64,000 nucleotides of DNA, taken from positions 1 to 64,000 of the forward strand of contig JBGTNL010000039.1 in the NCBI GenBank assembly GCA_041743085.1. The letters are read 5' to 3'. Below, in pieces: positions 37,601 through 45,597 of the stretch; positions within the stretch are counted from its first letter, which is position 1, and each line of letters starts with the position of its first letter. The notes below the pieces were generated by a model. That model searched no databases. It saw only the letters and a list, made by a program, of their open reading frames with translations, and was not told the DNA's origin. The translations under genes and the position numbers were made by a program. The stretch is from JAFMPW01 sp041743085 (GTDB lineage Bacteria > Bacteroidota > Bacteroidia > Flavobacteriales > Flavobacteriaceae).

Positions 37601-39060
37601 TGCATAGCGACAAGTTTGTGGATGTTTCGCTCGGGGGAATGGATCCGGGGACCAATGTCTGGCAATGGACCGGCAACGGTAAGGACGCTCAGCAATGGGC
37701 ATTTGTACCCACCGGGGATGGGTACTATACTATTGTCAGCAAGCTCAACGGCCTGTATTTGGATCTGGCTGCCGTTACGAATACAAATGGCAATAATATT
37801 ATGGTGTGGACCAACCATGGAGGGGATACGCAAAAATGGAAACTTGTTACCGTGAAAGATCCGGTGCTTGTCCCGGACATAGGGGAAGGACTGTATTCGC
37901 TGGAGAACAGGGCCAGCGGCAAGGTCATGGATGTTGCCAACGCCAGTGTAAACAACAGGGCAAATATAAGGCAATGGCAATATCTGGCATCCAGCAATCA
38001 ACAATTTCATATCATTAAAGGCAAACCGGGTTATCATACTATCAAAGCTTCCCATAGTGACAAATTTATCGATGTGGCCCTTGGAGCGTTGGATCCCGGA
38101 ACAAATGTCTGGCAATGGACAGGTAATACAACGGATGCACAACAATGGGAATTTGTAGCTGCCGGTGATGGGTATTATTATATTATCAGCAAACTCAACG
38201 GATTATTCCTGGACCTGGAGAATGGCGCAGTGGGGAACGGAGGAAATATCCTGGTCTGGACAACCGGCGGGACTTATTCGCAGCAATGGAAATTAAATTC
38301 CATTGAACCACCGGTCGCTGAAGTTACCGGGGGCGATTATTACCTGGAAAACAAGGCAAGTGGCAAGGTGGTTGAAATTGCAAATGCCAGCCTTAACAAT
38401 CGAGCCAATGTAAGGCAATGGGAAAACCGGCAAGCCAGCCATCAGAAATTTCATTTTGCGGCAAGCAAACCCGGCTATTTCACCGTTAAAGCTTTACACA
38501 GCAATAAATATGTTGATGTGGAGTTTGCAGGACTGGCGCCCGGAACGAATGTATGGCAATGGCAGGGCAATGGAACGAACGCACAGGAATGGGCATTTGT
38601 ACCTGCAAATGACGGTTATTATCGTATGGTAAGTAAACTCAACGGTCTGGTCCTGGATCTGGAAGGTGCTCCTACAGACGACGGTGCAAATATCATGGTT
38701 ACCACGGACAGCGGGGCAGACACCCAGCTATGGAGGTTGTTACCGGTACTTTCTGCCACTGCCTTGAGAACCCGAATTGCACAGCCACAGGAATTACCGG
38801 CGGACACGGATTTTCAAATTTCCCCGAATCCCGTAAGATCGGGGCAGCCTCTGATAACGCTGTTTCGGGCATCGCATAGCGGAAAGGCTTCCCTGCAGGT
38901 CATTAGCCTCGGTGGTCAGGTGGTTCAGGAGCAGCGAGTTAATGTCAGTTCCGGCGAAAATAAAATCACGGTTTTGACAGATCACCTTCCCGGTGGCATC
39001 TATCTTGTCGGGGTCTGGATGGGTAATGAACATTATTTTCAAAGGGTGATCCTATACTAA
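34633..39060 (+). CDS. Secreted PQQ sugar dehydrogenase-diheme cytochrome-lectin fusion with T9SS signal
   Basis: The 1475-residue protein has a signal peptide and then a GSDH-like six-bladed propeller (about 45-440: LTFAAHPTQNIIVLGQRDGQIYWF, GGFLGLALHPKFGTNG, STGHRGGGLLFGTDGFLYLTTGD, GKNFGWPVYEGK). An SO2930-type cytochrome region follows, with heme motifs CVSCH (near 605) and CAYCH (near 687). Four ricin-type beta-trefoil repeats of about 148 residues come next, each with PGTNVWQWTGNGTDAQEW-like phrases. Last is a type IX secretion sorting domain (FQISPNPVRSGQPLITLF, LPGGIYLVGVW). It should be exported by the Por system and oxidise a sugar bound through its lectin domains. Confidence 0.9.
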   Translation: MKLLKSKRWVFVVCSFLLLGAIPFVSGPGLSEVHPIGLYLNGKFPSVSPTAVPYEVAFPNLTFNSPLTFAAHPTQNIIVLGQRDGQIYWFQNQEDTAVKNLMLDLSNEVGVVWDGGFLGLALHPKFGTNGGNYFYAYYTTKDANGNNYPDFVGPQNCNNAQNWGNYLMLVRYEVNAGTMEVIPNSKTTLIKIRMYSTGHRGGGLLFGTDGFLYLTTGDQQAFSKAQDIVNNLEGGVLRIDVDKDPLKSHAPLRTIPEDIGFVDEISGIEYWIPNDNPFLSSGGSNFEEYFSMGHRSPHRMTMDAETGKLYLGELGGNLHDEIDVVVKGKNFGWPVYEGKAKVDRCGNQLYNNMPHEAPLVSFPRADANSLTGGFVYRGTDVPELVGKYICADYGDGEEIWSVNIETGSYELLGSFEPADIISFGEDQEGEIYMLKLGPGNLFKLTRPKYTENTIPQWLSETAAFNNLTDLTPSQGIIPYDLIESFWSDGAAKKRWMAIPNDGSYNTPAEQIKFSENEAWLFPVGTVLIKHFELPIDENDPNLTKRLETRFSVKAANGKFYFVTYKWNEEQTDAYLLSSGLDEDITIVQQTGGNRRQKWHYPSAVECVSCHNNTSGGSLGPRTRYLNNSITYQETGLTANQLVTLSSLGILDQSISDTDSPGFLTHVAVNNTGASLEKKARSYMDLNCAYCHRPGTGNRGDFDLRLINSLEETGLITAGFNTSLGIDGESLLSPGDASRSILYNRVHSVDANIMMPPLAKNSIDAIGAALIEEWINQLDPNLTSKVPEGLYVLKSKVSAKAIEVAGASENDGANVHQWEYMETANQQFYIEAGKPGHFKIKASHSGKYLDLESGGLQPGTNVWQWTGNGTDAQEWKFISIGGGYYNIVNKLSGLYLDLYNALKADGTNIKVWSNNGLNAQKWKLERVMDPVQEVAEGKYYLENKINGKVVEIAGASLLNKANVQQWDYREASNQQFYIAPGQAGYHTIRALHSDKFVDVSLGGMDPGTNVWQWTGNGKDAQQWAFVPTGDGYYTIVSKLNGLYLDLAAVTNTNGNNIMVWTNHGGDTQKWKLVTVKDPVLVPDIGEGLYSLENRASGKVMDVANASVNNRANIRQWQYLASSNQQFHIIKGKPGYHTIKASHSDKFIDVALGALDPGTNVWQWTGNTTDAQQWEFVAAGDGYYYIISKLNGLFLDLENGAVGNGGNILVWTTGGTYSQQWKLNSIEPPVAEVTGGDYYLENKASGKVVEIANASLNNRANVRQWENRQASHQKFHFAASKPGYFTVKALHSNKYVDVEFAGLAPGTNVWQWQGNGTNAQEWAFVPANDGYYRMVSKLNGLVLDLEGAPTDDGANIMVTTDSGADTQLWRLLPVLSATALRTRIAQPQELPADTDFQISPNPVRSGQPLITLFRASHSGKASLQVISLGGQVVQEQRVNVSSGENKITVLTDHLPGGIYLVGVWMGNEHYFQRVILY
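36985..38745 (+). repeat. Four tandem about 446-bp beta-trefoil repeats
   Basis: Repeats begin near 36985, 37430, 37880 and 38330. Each starts with a version of EGLYxLENKASGKVVEIA and ends near TQKWKL. Sequence identity between units is high at the protein level, which points to internal duplication. The last ends at LWRLLPV. Confidence 0.8.
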
Positions 39061-39151
39061 ACAACATTTTTCTAATCGCGGGTAAGGGGTACATTTAGGG
39101 GAAATTCTATAAATTTCATGTGTTTTACCTTACGTTTTTTGTAGTAAATTT

Positions 39152-39711
39152 CCCTGCGCCAAGAGCGCAGGGCGTTTTGCCCGACATTACGCATTGATCA
39201 CATCTCGAAAAGCTTGAGCTGTTTTATATCATCGACCCTACCTTGATTTTCTATGTACTTCTCGATCACCTTTCTGTCTCCCCTGCCACTGACCGTGGAG
39301 ATGTAGTAACCGTCTGTCCAAAACTCCCCTCCCCATAGTTCCCTTTTGAGCATTGGCATTTTCCTGAACAGCGTACGCGAGGTTATACTCTTTAGCAGCC
39401 GGACGACCTGGCCGCCCGAATACTTCGGCAAGAACATGCACAGAACATGCACATGGTTCTTGTCGAAACCCACCGTGCCCACATCGATGTAGTAACGTTC
39501 CTTGAAACCACCGAAAACCTCCAATATCAAAGCCTCGACCACAGGGTCGAACAGGGACTTCCTGTATTTGATCGTCAACTGGATATGATAGTAACATTCC
39601 GAAACGTTATGGTGCCAGTGCCAGGTTTCCTCTGTAATTTTGACCATACGCAAAAGTACGGTTTTCGTGCTGCGCACGAAGGCAATTCATCCCTGCGCCA
39701 AGAGCGCAGGG
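39152..39711 (-). mobile_element. IS200/REP-type element between identical hairpins
   Basis: The same 21-base hairpin CCCTGCGC-CAAGA-GCGCAGGG stands at 39152-39172 and 39691-39711, in the same orientation, with the Y1 transposase gene between. Such subterminal hairpins are what IS200/IS605 transposases and REP-associated transposases bind and cut beside. The unit is about 560 bp. Confidence 0.7.
39198..39677 (-). CDS. IS200/IS605-type Y1 transposase (TnpA or RAYT)
   Basis: The 159-residue protein is a small HUH transposase. The HUH histidines are in FDKNHVHVLCMF, and the nucleophilic tyrosine is expected in VIEKYIENQGR. Conserved ECYYHIQLTIKYRK and SGGEFWTDGYYISTVSGRG support it. Family members cut single-stranded DNA next to hairpins. 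It lies between two identical hairpins and looks intact. The first ten residues may not be native; MVKITEETWHWHHNV is a possible start. Confidence 0.88.
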   Translation of the reverse strand: MRSTKTVLLRMVKITEETWHWHHNVSECYYHIQLTIKYRKSLFDPVVEALILEVFGGFKERYYIDVGTVGFDKNHVHVLCMFLPKYSGGQVVRLLKSITSRTLFRKMPMLKRELWGGEFWTDGYYISTVSGRGDRKVIEKYIENQGRVDDIKQLKLFEM

Positions 39712-39770
39712 TGTTCTTGCCAGTCTTATAATATAACCCTAAACAATCATCAAAAACTGTCCACCTTGCC

Positions 39771-39866
39771 CCGGAATTACCTGTTCAGTTTAGGCAGGAA
39801 TTGCCTGTTCACTTTGTCCAGGAATCCCCTGTACAGTTTAATCAGGAATCACCTGTACAGCTTACC
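39771..39866. repeat. Four 24-bp tandem repeats
   Basis: Units start at 39771, 39795, 39819 and 39843, with the consensus CAGGAATnnCCTGTwCAGTT plus four variable bases. The unit length gives eight codons in frame. They directly precede the IS91 remnant and show no spacer diversity, so this is not a CRISPR array. Confidence 0.75.
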
Positions 39867-40132
39867 CCGAAATATCCAGTTTTACACGCATCAGGCATTA
39901 CGGCATCTTGAGCAGTAGCTGGAAAAAGGAGAAACTGCCCACCCTTCAAAAGATGCTTTCCGCTACACCAATACATGTTGCCGATGAGAAACCGGCACTG
40001 CTTCACGGCAAGTGCCCGAGTTGCAAAAAGGGAAACCTGATTACTGTAATGTCTTTTGGGCAGCGTGGTCCGCCGTACGGATGGAGAGAACTATTGACCG
40101 AAAATGAACAAAATAAACGCCCATCCTTATGA
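39842..40132 (+). pseudogene. IS91-family transposase C-terminal remnant
   Basis: The frame reads FTRIRHYGILSSSWKKEKLP, then CPSCKKGNLITVMSFGQRGPP, which is the end of IS91-type (Y2) transposases with their zinc-finger-like CxxC. A TAA at 39839-39841 closes the frame upstream and the catalytic part is missing. It is a truncated relic. Confidence 0.72.
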
Positions 40133-40553
40133 CCTGCACGTTGCGGGGCAGACAACCTATGCCCAAAAGTCGGGCATTTGACCAAAAAGTCGCCGAACGA
40201 CCGAACGAAACGACCAAAATCGGGAAGTCTGACAGTTAAAGAAGGGGCAAGAAGTAAACACCGGGTGCTGGATGCTGGCAGATCTGATCAAAAAACACCC
40301 AAGAAAAATTACGAAAAGGAACGCTTTCCCCATAGAGAGAAACCGGATCCGTCAACAAGATATTCATCCCTGGCCTATCGGCGGGACGAATACTTAGTTA
40401 TTGGACGAATACTTAGTTATTGGCAACCGAGTTTTTAGTCATCCATCAAATAATAACTATTAATTATGTAATCATATAATTACTTTATGTCTTATATATT
40501 TGCTATTTAGTAATCTATACATTACATTTGTTTCATAAACTTAAAAATATAAT
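40133..40553. other. Intergenic, degenerate element end and short tandem duplication
   Basis: No gene is recognised. A perfect 19-bp tandem duplication (GGACGAATACTTAGTTATT twice) covers 40384-40421. From about 40440 the composition becomes very AT-rich, continuing into the next two genes. Confidence 0.5.
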
Positions 40554-41030
40554 ATGAAAACAAAACTCCTGTTTCCCAATAAGTTTAAAAGAATTGGATG
40601 GATTATATTAGTTCCTTCTGCAATTCTTGGAATATTGATAATGTTTTTTGACTTTAAATTAAAACTTCTTAATGTAAAGGTATTTGCAATTATTTCTGAT
40701 GAATTTACAAGTCCTGTTTCTTTTTTTAGAATTATTAAAAACAATATTACTGACGAAATTATTGGAATCTTATTTATTATTGGGGCAATTCTGGTGGCAT
40801 TTTCAAAAGAGAAATACGAAGATGAATTTATTGCCAAAATCCGATTAGAATCACTCGTATGGGCTACATATGTAAGTTATTTCATTCTGATTATTTGCGT
40901 TCTATTTGTATATGGGTTTAGTTTCTTTACAGTGATGGTATTTAATATGTTTACAATACTGATTTTCTTTATAATTCGATTCTACTATATGCTTTACAAG
41001 TCAAATAAATCTATGAGTTATGAAAAATAG
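40554..41030 (+). CDS. Four-helix membrane protein paired with an HTH regulator
   Basis: The 158-residue protein has four hydrophobic segments: GWIILVPSAILGILIMFF, IIGILFIIGAILVAF, TYVSYFILIICVLFVYGF and VMVFNMFTILIFFIIRFYYML. It overlaps the following regulator gene by 11 bases. Such membrane protein/YozG-like regulator pairs are common in Bacteroidota and Firmicutes, but the function is unknown. The gene is clearly more AT-rich than the flanks at 30-39 kb, a sign of recent acquisition. Confidence 0.75.
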   Translation: MKTKLLFPNKFKRIGWIILVPSAILGILIMFFDFKLKLLNVKVFAIISDEFTSPVSFFRIIKNNITDEIIGILFIIGAILVAFSKEKYEDEFIAKIRLESLVWATYVSYFILIICVLFVYGFSFFTVMVFNMFTILIFFIIRFYYMLYKSNKSMSYEK

Positions 41031-41220
41031 TCTAAAAGTAGAAAGAGCTATTAAAAATATAACTCAAGAAGAATTGGCTAAAGAGATTGGCGTATCCCGA
41101 CAAGCAATTAATTCAATTGAGCTTAATAAATATGTACCATCAACAGTACTTGCATTGAAACTATCTAGATTCTTTAATAAGCCTGTAAATGAAATTTTTA
41201 AACTTGAAGAATCCGACTAA
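41020..41220 (+). CDS. Small Xre-type (YozG-like) transcriptional regulator
   Basis: The 66-residue protein is a bare helix-turn-helix: ITQEELAKEIGVSRQAINSI, then LNKYVPSTVLALKLSRFFNKPVNEIF. This is the typical form of YozG-type regulators that accompany membrane proteins. It overlaps the upstream gene by 11 bases, so the two are cotranslated. Confidence 0.92.
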   Translation: MKNSLKVERAIKNITQEELAKEIGVSRQAINSIELNKYVPSTVLALKLSRFFNKPVNEIFKLEESD

Positions 41221-41300
41221 TTATTTAAGTTCCATTGTCATTAAACGCTCGTTTTTTAACATGGTTGCCAACGTGTAAGTACCCCTTAATTAGCTACAGT

Positions 41301-41670
41301 TTAGGTTATACAAATTAGGGTATTTTCTTTTTTGTTCTTTCCGTATTTTTTCAAAAAGTCCTTGGGGTTCAAATTCTCCAAAGCTTCATGAGGTCTTTTC
41401 TCATTGTAGTGTTCCATCCATTGTTCGGATAAGATTCTTACCTGGCTTAATGAATCAAATAGGTACGCATTGAGTATTTCCTGACGATAGCTTCTGTTGA
41501 ATCGTTCGATTAGGCTATTCTGCACCGGTTTCCCCGGCTGTATGTATTTGATCTCAATATTATTTTCCTTGCACCATAACTGGAAGTTGGCCGAAGTAAA
41601 CTCCGGTCCGTTATCCACCCGGATAGCTTCAGGAGCTCCTCTGAAAGCCACCAGTCTCCCGAATAGTGTT
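41301..41670 (-). pseudogene. IS3-family transposase C-terminal fragment
   Basis: The fragment reads AFRGAPEAIRVDNGPEFTSA, then NNIEIKYIQPGKPVQNSLIE and HYNEKRPHEALENLNPKDFL, the second and third catalytic blocks (D and E) of an rve-type DDE integrase. The first part of the gene is missing, and the sequence runs into a different transposase at about 41657-41680. It is not functional. Confidence 0.85.
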
Positions 41671-41895
41671 TTAAGAACATCAGGGCAAGTTTGCCCTTAG
41701 GGGAAAAGATGCAGGCAGGACCTTTTTGGATTCGTTGAGTCCAAAGGATTTCACCAGATCATCCCAGGGAACAGCCCGGTAGATTTTCCCCAAATCGCTC
41801 CTAAGAAAACGATTGTAAAAAATATCAAATTGTTCTGTTTGGGAAGAAAAAGAAAAGGAATGTTGAAAATCGGATATTCTTCGTAATTTGTGCAT
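41671..41895 (-). pseudogene. IS1182-like transposase N-terminal fragment, frameshifted
   Basis: It begins at a plausible ATG and reads SDLGKIYRAVPWDDLVKSFG. One missing G near 41718 shifts the frame. In the other frame CIFSPKGKLALMFLKHYSG continues, the common N-terminal region of DDE transposases of the IS1182/IS5 type. It ends at the junction with the IS3 fragment. Confidence 0.7.
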
Positions 41896-41998
41896 AATTG
41901 GCGATTAAAAAAAACCCGTTTTTCGAGCTTAAGACTCATTTTCGGGGTTTTATTATATCTAAATATACGACTTATTTACCTGATAATCAAATATTTAT

Positions 41999-42094
41999 AC
42001 TACTTCTGAACGTGCCATAATGGAACTACAAAAACGTGGCATTGAAAAAATGCTTGAAGGGGAGCTTGATGCAATAAAAATCTGCCAGCTGTGA
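41999..42094 (+). pseudogene. Possible IS256-family transposase scrap
   Basis: A 32-codon stretch reads SERAIMELQKRGIEKMLEGE followed by LDA and then unrelated codons to a stop. The phrase IEKMLEGELDAHLGY is typical for the N terminus of IS256 (mutator-type) transposases. It is very short. Confidence 0.4.
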
Positions 42095-42147
42095 GATCTG
42101 AAAAATTGATAATCAGGAAGTCAACCAAAAATGGTCGATATCTACTA

Positions 42148-43344
42148 GTGTTGTGTTAATCATAAATTGACGGATAAAGTCTTCTGAGTTTTATTCTTGC
42201 GTTATCATTGGTGAACTGCCAGTTTATTTTACTGTTCTTGTTGTTTCTACAGGTCTGCCATGCATTTACCTCGGTCTTTACCTTGTCCATGGTGTCAAGG
42301 TGTCTGTTGAGGCATTGCCCGTTCAGGACATGCAGTTCTATTTCGGCCATGTTCAGCCAACTACCATGCTTTGGAGTATAGACAAACTCAAATCTGTCCC
42401 ATAATCGCTTGGCTTCCTGCGGCCCGAAAGTTTCATAAAATGCAGATGCTGCATGTGTTTTAAAATTGTCCATTACCAAAGTTACTTTAATGGCACCGGG
42501 ATACATTTCATCCGCTATTCTTTTGACAAACCGGGCCCAGTCCTTTTTCGTTTTGGTTTGGGTAACTTCTACCATCCGGGTACCTTTCAAAGGCTCGTTC
42601 GCCATAAAAATATTCACGACCCCGTGCCGTATATATTCATAGTCTTCTCTTTTCTCACAACCGGGCCGGACAGGTAACGGTGTTTTGCTTTCGCCGATCA
42701 ACTGTTTGGGCGACTCATCCATGCAGACCACCGGAAAATATTTATCATACCCCTGTTTATAGACGTCCAACACCTTTTCCATGTTGGCCACGAACTCACT
42801 GCTTTCCAAGGGTGGAATTACCCACCCCTTTACCTTCCAGGGCTTAAGTTCATTTTTTTTAAAACATTGCCTACCGTAACATAGGAAATGCTGTCCACGT
42901 ATTCTAGTTCCACCATTTTGTCCGCCAGCAGGCGCAAGGACCATTTCGCATATCCCACTGGTGGTTCGCTGCAACAGAGTGTTACCAGTTTGGCCTCCAC
43001 ATCGCCATCCACCTTTACATCGTATTTGCGTGTAGTCGGACGGCGTTCCAAAGCGGCCTCAAGACCTTCCTCTATAAACTTCTTTTTCACCCGGTCTATG
43101 GTACGCATGCTCACTTTCAAAACCTTGCTGATCTGTTCATTGGTTACCTTTTCGGAATACTCGCCTTCATCACAATTCAGCAATATATATGCTGTCCGGA
43201 AAGTTTGGGATCTATGTGAACCTTTATTTATGATCGCTTGTAGTTCTTCCACTTCTGGTTTGGTTAATTTAATAATGTATCTTACCATTGTTTTTTTACG
43301 AAGATACAAAATTATATTACGTTATAATACATTTAACTTAACAC
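42148..43344 (-). mobile_element. IS630-family insertion sequence, 1197 bp
   Basis: The ends form imperfect terminal inverted repeats (GTGTTGTGTTAAT at 42148 and, in reverse, GTGTTAAGTTAAA from 43344). Both are flanked by TA (42146-42147 and 43345-43346), the target duplication of IS630/Tc1-mariner elements. The transposase fills almost the whole unit in two frames. Confidence 0.85.
42156..43309 (-). CDS. IS630 transposase in two frames joined at an A8 run
   Basis: Frame 1 (43309 or, more likely, ATG 43288 down to the A8 run) is the helix-turn-helix part: EQISKVLKVSMRTIDRVKKK, then GYAKWSLRLLADKMVELEYV. At TTTTAAAAAAAATG (T8 on the plus strand, 42853-42860) a -1 shift continues KKNELKPWKVKGWVIPPLES. 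The DDE domain follows (PVVCMDESPKQLIG, VTLVMDNFKTHAASAF, PKHGSWLNMAEIEL). A AAA AAA is a classic slippery heptamer, so programmed -1 frameshifting is plausible. A one-base mutation is the alternative. All three catalytic acidic blocks remain. Confidence 0.85.
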
Positions 43345-43533
43345 TAGAAAATGGGGCATAATTTTAAATTAGTTCCTCACAATTTATGAAAAAAAGGTCC
43401 AAATTTTGATAAAGTCAAACCCATCCTATTTTTAACCTAAACACTTGATGAGATAGTGTCCTTTTATTATAATTACAAGTTCAAATGAATTTTCCTAGAG
43501 ATTGTTAGGGGTAATTAACTTTAAGTAGCCCTC

Positions 43534-44385
43534 CTAATAGTTGAATTCGTTATAAATTTTTTCACAAATCCTCGCCAGTCGAATATCCCTATGGGAAAGT
43601 TTATGCCCAATATTAAATGTGCAAAGCCACATTTCTACGCGATTGTATGTATTTTGGATTCTTGGATGATGATTATAAGGTCGAATTCCAAATTCATCTA
43701 TCTTTTTCATAAAATCGAATGCGTCTTTGTAACTAGGAAATTCATAAATTCTATACAACTCCTCTATTATATCGTTCGGATTTCCGGGAATTTCATGCTC
43801 TACAATATTCCATAACTTAAACTCTGTTAAAAAATCCTCTTGTTCTCGCTTAGTTAATCGATCAGGTATTTCATTCACTGGCGTTACAACTGGAGGAAGC
43901 GAATTTCTAAATATTTTAGATGAAACAAGTATCTTCTTGATAGAATCGAAGTCAACAATGCGTCCAGTGTTTTTTATAATTAAGGCTTGGAATTTGCATA
44001 ATGGTTGTAACTCATTATCTAAATGTTTTGGCTTAGGTATTTTGGCACCTCCAACTAAAAGAGGGATTACTAGTAGATCAGGATCTTCATCATTCCTTTG
44101 AATTGCTCTTATTATCTCTTTTCTAACCCAATCATGTTTTAAATCGATTCTTCTTTTCCCGCTTTCCTCATCTTGAAGATGCAACCACCCAGGTCCAATT
44201 ATTATAAGAATTGCTCGTGCTTCGTTTAAAGCAATTTCTAGTGATTCGGGCCAATTATCTCCCAATTCAATAGAAGCTACATCATAAAAGATATTACTTC
44301 CTCCATATTCTAACCGCAACGCATCTACGATACGATTTGCTTCATACGCATCAACTCGACGGTAAGAAATGAAAAGTTTTGTCAT
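43534..44385 (-). CDS. TIR domain fused to a pterin-carbinolamine-dehydratase-like domain
   Basis: The 283-residue protein starts with a TIR domain (about 1-155): KLFISYRRVDAYEANRI, NIFYDVASIELGDNW, ILIIIGPGWL and DWVRKEIIRAI. Glu90 corresponds to the catalytic NADase glutamate of SARM1-like TIRs. Residues about 185-283 follow pterin-4a-carbinolamine dehydratase (DCoH): IYEFPSYKDAFDFMKKI, NHHPRIQNTYNRVEMWL, KLSHRDIRLARICEKIY. His239, His240, Pro241, Tyr247 and Asp267 fit the family motif, but Phe257 replaces the expected His/Trp and an Arg replaces the acidic or Lys residue. It may therefore sense pterins or dimerise instead of catalysing. AT-rich gene beside an IS element. Confidence 0.82.
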   Translation of the reverse strand: MTKLFISYRRVDAYEANRIVDALRLEYGGSNIFYDVASIELGDNWPESLEIALNEARAILIIIGPGWLHLQDEESGKRRIDLKHDWVRKEIIRAIQRNDEDPDLLVIPLLVGGAKIPKPKHLDNELQPLCKFQALIIKNTGRIVDFDSIKKILVSSKIFRNSLPPVVTPVNEIPDRLTKREQEDFLTEFKLWNIVEHEIPGNPNDIIEELYRIYEFPSYKDAFDFMKKIDEFGIRPYNHHPRIQNTYNRVEMWLCTFNIGHKLSHRDIRLARICEKIYNEFNY

Positions 44386-45386
44386 GAAGAGTCCTATTTT
44401 AAGAAGAGAGGAATACTATAATTCGCACTAATGTAAATTTATGAGATTGTTATTAATGTATAAAAAAATCCAAGTTATTCGGTTTTAGGATCAAATTTAT
44501 CGAAATGTTTTTTGATTCTTTTTAAGTCCCACTTTCTTTTTTTGTCAAGAAACAGATAATTTCGGGATGGATGATGGTGCTGCCGAAAAGTGGATAGCAT
44601 TCTATGGCAATCGTAAGGGTGAGAAGGTTGTCCCGCACGAAGTAGCCAGATCGGTGTCTTCCAGGCTAAAACGGCTTATGGCTATGAGCAGGAAACTTGT
44701 GATACACGGGCCGAATAGATGGCAACCCTCAAGGAGCGGAAAAGCGTATTGGAGAAAGTTAGTTTCCAATTGCGGCATCGCTCAATTTTCTCATAGCACA
44801 GGTACCAGTGTGAGGGGAAGGACCAAATTGGGCCGTTTGGCCAATATGGAAGGCAAGACAGTTTTACACTAATGCGCATTGTCAGCTGACAGGTCCAGTA
44901 CCGAAATTAAGGCCTACTTTGAAATATGGCTGAAATTGGGTAGAAGTAAGATAAGCACAATCGACATCATTACGTACAAATTGGTGGCAAGGGTCTTTGT
45001 TGTTGTAATGAGTGGGCCACCTTATATGTACATCATAGTCTATTGCAGCTGATTGATTACCCGTAATATTTAACTTTCTCTACACCAGGGAAAACAATGT
45101 TCAATGGGTTTTTATAGTGTAATGGGAGGCTATTGTCCCTATCCTACCTTCAGGCCTTTTCATTTTGCGTTTTGTGCCGTTGCGCTGTACGGGGGCTTTC
45201 TTCCATCGACCTTCGGGATCCACCGTCCCACACATCATTTTTTTTGGTTAGCGAAAAAACAACATTAATTCTTGGACAACGGCATACATGAGGTTCACAT
45301 TGTTAAAAATTCTAGTCCTGGTTCCCTTCGAACCCAAATCGACAATCCCCCTAGATATAATATGTTCGAAAGAATGGGTAAAAAAA
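44386..45386. other. Gene-poor, decayed sequence
   Basis: A plus-strand frame at 44567-44872 and a minus-strand start-like stretch near 45235 show no recognised domain and are interrupted in other frames, so I take them as relics of mobile DNA. No intact gene or RNA is seen. Confidence 0.5.
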
Positions 45387-45404
45387 GGACACGCAATAGG
45401 ACAC
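45387..45404. repeat. Paired GGACAC boxes, copy 1
   Basis: GGACAC-GCAATA-GGACAC: two identical hexamers 12 bases apart. The same arrangement occurs at 45580-45597 and 62170-62187. It could be integrase arm-type or excisionase sites. Confidence 0.45.
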
Positions 45405-45464
45405 CTTCGATATGAAATTTGTATCGATTTGGCTTGTTTTGGCAGTGTTTTTTAAATCAGAAAA

Positions 45465-45597
45465 CCCTGATAATCAATTGATTATCAGGGTCTAAAAATA
45501 TTCAGTCGGGGTGGCAGAATGTGAACCTTTCACCCTAATTTCTTAAAAACCAATATGTTATCTCAATTCTTTCAAAATAGGACACCTATTTGGACAC
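45465..45597. other. att-like site: terminator palindrome, tRNA 3'-end-like core, GGACAC boxes (left copy)
   Basis: A perfect 26-bp palindrome (45465-45490, half site CCCTGATAATCAA) comes first. AGTCGGGGTGGCAG at 45504-45517 begins a stretch that, in reverse, reads like the T-arm and acceptor end of a tRNA (GGTTC... TGCCACCCCGACT). GGACACCTATTTGGACAC lies at 45580-45597. A diverged copy in the same order and orientation lies at 62056-62187. Integrases of Bacteroidota elements often use tRNA 3' ends, so this may be an attachment scar. Confidence 0.5.

Noticed and set aside
37333..38145. Minus-strand open frame of 270 codons inside the trefoil repeats
   Set aside because: It is a shadow of the strongly supported plus-strand gene; its translation is itself repetitive and without domain.
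39771..39866. Four short tandem repeats as a mini-CRISPR
   Set aside because: The units are directly adjacent with no spacers.
45504..45527. A tRNA gene
   Set aside because: Only a stretch like the T-arm and acceptor end is present, with mismatches. No anticodon or D-arm follows.
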